Source of the DNA: Treponema sp. UBA1798
Lineage (GTDB): Bacteria > Spirochaetota > Spirochaetia > Treponematales > Treponemataceae
DNA: 6,497 bases
Assembly: GCA_002319875.1 (NCBI GenBank)
Contig: DCFS01000078.1
Span: 1-6,497, forward strand
Direction: 5' to 3'
Shown: positions 5,949 to 6,497 of the stretch, piece by piece
Position numbering within the stretch: the first letter of the stretch is position 1
Layout of the letters: each line of letters begins with the position of its first letter
The notes under the pieces: generated by a model
Told to the model about the DNA's origin: nothing
Seen by the model: only the letters and a program-made list of their open reading frames with translations
Database searches by the model: none
Program-made: the position numbers and the translations under genes

Positions 5949-6000
5949 TCCTGAAAGTACCATGGGAAAAAGGTCCGGACTGACGGTATCTTTCTCCGGC
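5940..6000 (+). repeat. Diverged direct repeat, copy B
   Basis: This is the second copy of the segment at 5762-5824. It keeps AAAGTACC (5954-5961), TCCGG, ACTGACGGTATC and TCTCCGG. Its ACTGACGGTATC resembles the ACTCACGGTACT of the 22-bp array, which ties the duplication and the array to one sequence family. GTCCGGAC at 5973-5980 is an 8-bp perfect palindrome. Confidence 0.55.
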
Positions 6001-6113
6001 CATCTGTGATTTTCTGAAAGGCGGAGGCGGAAAAAAGGTCCCCGTTCCGTCTGAATGCACAGCCGTTTCTGGTTGTACTGCCTGCTTCCTGAACTCCTTT
6101 TGTACCTTTGTTC

Positions 6114-6124
6114 TATACTATAAC
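6114..6124 (+). promoter_or_regulatory. Candidate -10 region for the hydrolase-like gene
   Basis: TATACT (6114-6119) overlaps TATAAC (6119-6124), about 45 bp before the start codon at 6166. No good -35 hexamer lies 16-18 bp upstream; TTGTAC at 6100-6105 is too close. If real, the promoter is weak or depends on an activator, which would suit the repeats upstream. Confidence 0.3.
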
Positions 6125-6157
6125 ACACTTTACTGCCCGTGAAGAATACCTTACTAT

Positions 6158-6163
6158 AAGGAG
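6158..6163 (+). promoter_or_regulatory. Ribosome binding site with unusually tight spacing
   Basis: AAGGAG ends only 2 bases before the ATG at 6166. The frame has a stop (TAA at 6157-6159) just upstream, so no earlier start is possible, and the protein family starts at this Met. The same nine bases AAGGAGATA also occur at 5729-5737 inside the repeat array, where no start codon follows. Confidence 0.6.
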
Positions 6164-6165
6164 AT

Positions 6166-6497
6166 ATGTCAGATTTACTTGATTATGTATCCTGGAGGGG
6201 CGATATTCCGTTTTCCGTCTCCCCCTTTAATGAAACGGATGCCCTCATACTCTGCCAGCTTTCGTATCTCGATTTTCAGGGTCTTACAGGGACAGGTTTC
6301 GTTTCTGCCGACAGGGTTGCTTTTGCCCGGGCGGCTTCTGCTTTCAAAACATCTCAGGATTACAAAAGCCGTTCCGATTTGGGAATATTCATCAATGCCA
6401 AAACACTGCCGCTGCTTGAAGCTGCCGGGAATTCCCTGAGGTTTGGGGATATGAAGATATGCGGATACCGGAACATAGTTGATGACGTACGCGAGGA
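6166..6497 (+). CDS. DUF2974/Mbeg1-like alpha/beta-hydrolase family protein (3' truncated by window)
   Basis: The first 110 residues are visible and the frame runs off the window edge. The N-terminus has the family pattern: MSDLLDYVSWRGDIPFSVSP, then FNETDALILCQLSYLDF, and near the end SLRFGDMKICGYRNIVDD. Known: DUF2974 (Mbeg1-like, PF11187) proteins are bacterial lipase class 3-like alpha/beta-hydrolases of unknown substrate, common in gut and oral bacteria, usually around 350-400 residues. The GxSxG nucleophile region would lie beyond the window, so activity cannot be judged. No signal peptide is visible, which suggests a cytoplasmic protein or export by another route. It is divergent from the radical SAM gene and preceded by the repeat-rich region. 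Alternative starts are excluded by the stop at 6157-6159. Confidence 0.85.
   Translation, partial: MSDLLDYVSWRGDIPFSVSPFNETDALILCQLSYLDFQGLTGTGFVSADRVAFARAASAFKTSQDYKSRSDLGIFINAKTLPLLEAAGNSLRFGDMKICGYRNIVDDVRE

Larger units (their letters stand above)
5500..6165. other. Divergent intergenic region, repeat-rich, no convincing gene
   Basis: These 666 bp lie between two divergent genes. Open frames inside it are short, match no family I recognise, and the 22-bp repeat spacing is not a multiple of three, so coding is unlikely. The region holds a phased repeat array, several inverted repeats and a diverged duplication, listed separately. GTAC occurs 11 times between 5584 and 6105, where about two would be expected by chance. 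The promoters of both flanking genes must lie here. Only a weak candidate -10 box is visible on the + strand, and none I can defend on the - strand. Confidence 0.75.

Noticed and set aside
5860..6060. Minus-strand frame of 66 codons whose last part, ATG at 5898, has an excellent AGGAGG site and would give a 12-residue peptide ending just at the large stem-loop
   Set aside because: The peptide matches nothing I recognise and the stem-loop has no T-tract after it on that strand. A leader peptide with attenuator would need a downstream gene, and the next minus-strand gene begins about 320 bp further on.

Overview
The window looks like a piece of chromosome from a spirochaete, most likely a Treponema. 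This is an inference. It rests mainly on the chemoreceptor, whose signalling tip and the SETSSSQSKTI stretch after it resemble treponemal receptors, and on the moderate G+C content with many A/T-ending codons. No rRNA, tRNA, CRISPR array, transposase or phage gene is visible.

Left part (1-2323, + strand): the 3' part of a FrdA/SdhA-like FAD-dependent oxidoreductase is followed after 2 nt by a complete aldolase/lyase of the DapA (DHDPS/NAL) family. They are almost certainly co-transcribed and probably belong to one small-molecule pathway. The substrate cannot be read from the sequence. A 178-nt gap follows (2324-2501). It holds a 20-pair stem-loop that forms well only in + strand RNA.

Middle (2502-5499): a complete transmembrane methyl-accepting chemotaxis protein (dCache-like sensor, HAMP, MCP signalling domain) runs rightwards. 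A radical SAM protein of the TIGR01212 (YhcC/YtqA) family runs leftwards. The two genes converge and overlap by 41 bp at their 3' ends.

Right part (5500-6497): a 666-bp divergent intergenic region separates the radical SAM gene from the start of a DUF2974/Mbeg1-like alpha/beta-hydrolase gene, which is cut by the window edge. This region has no convincing gene but is full of structure. It contains an array of 11-bp cores spaced exactly 22 bp apart (about 5628-5792), the octamer AAAGTACC five times in both orientations, a 12-bp perfect inverted repeat, a 19-position stem with one mismatch, and a diverged ~60-bp direct duplication. It is the part of the window most likely to hold something undescribed, possibly a phased regulator-binding array or a non-autonomous repeat element.
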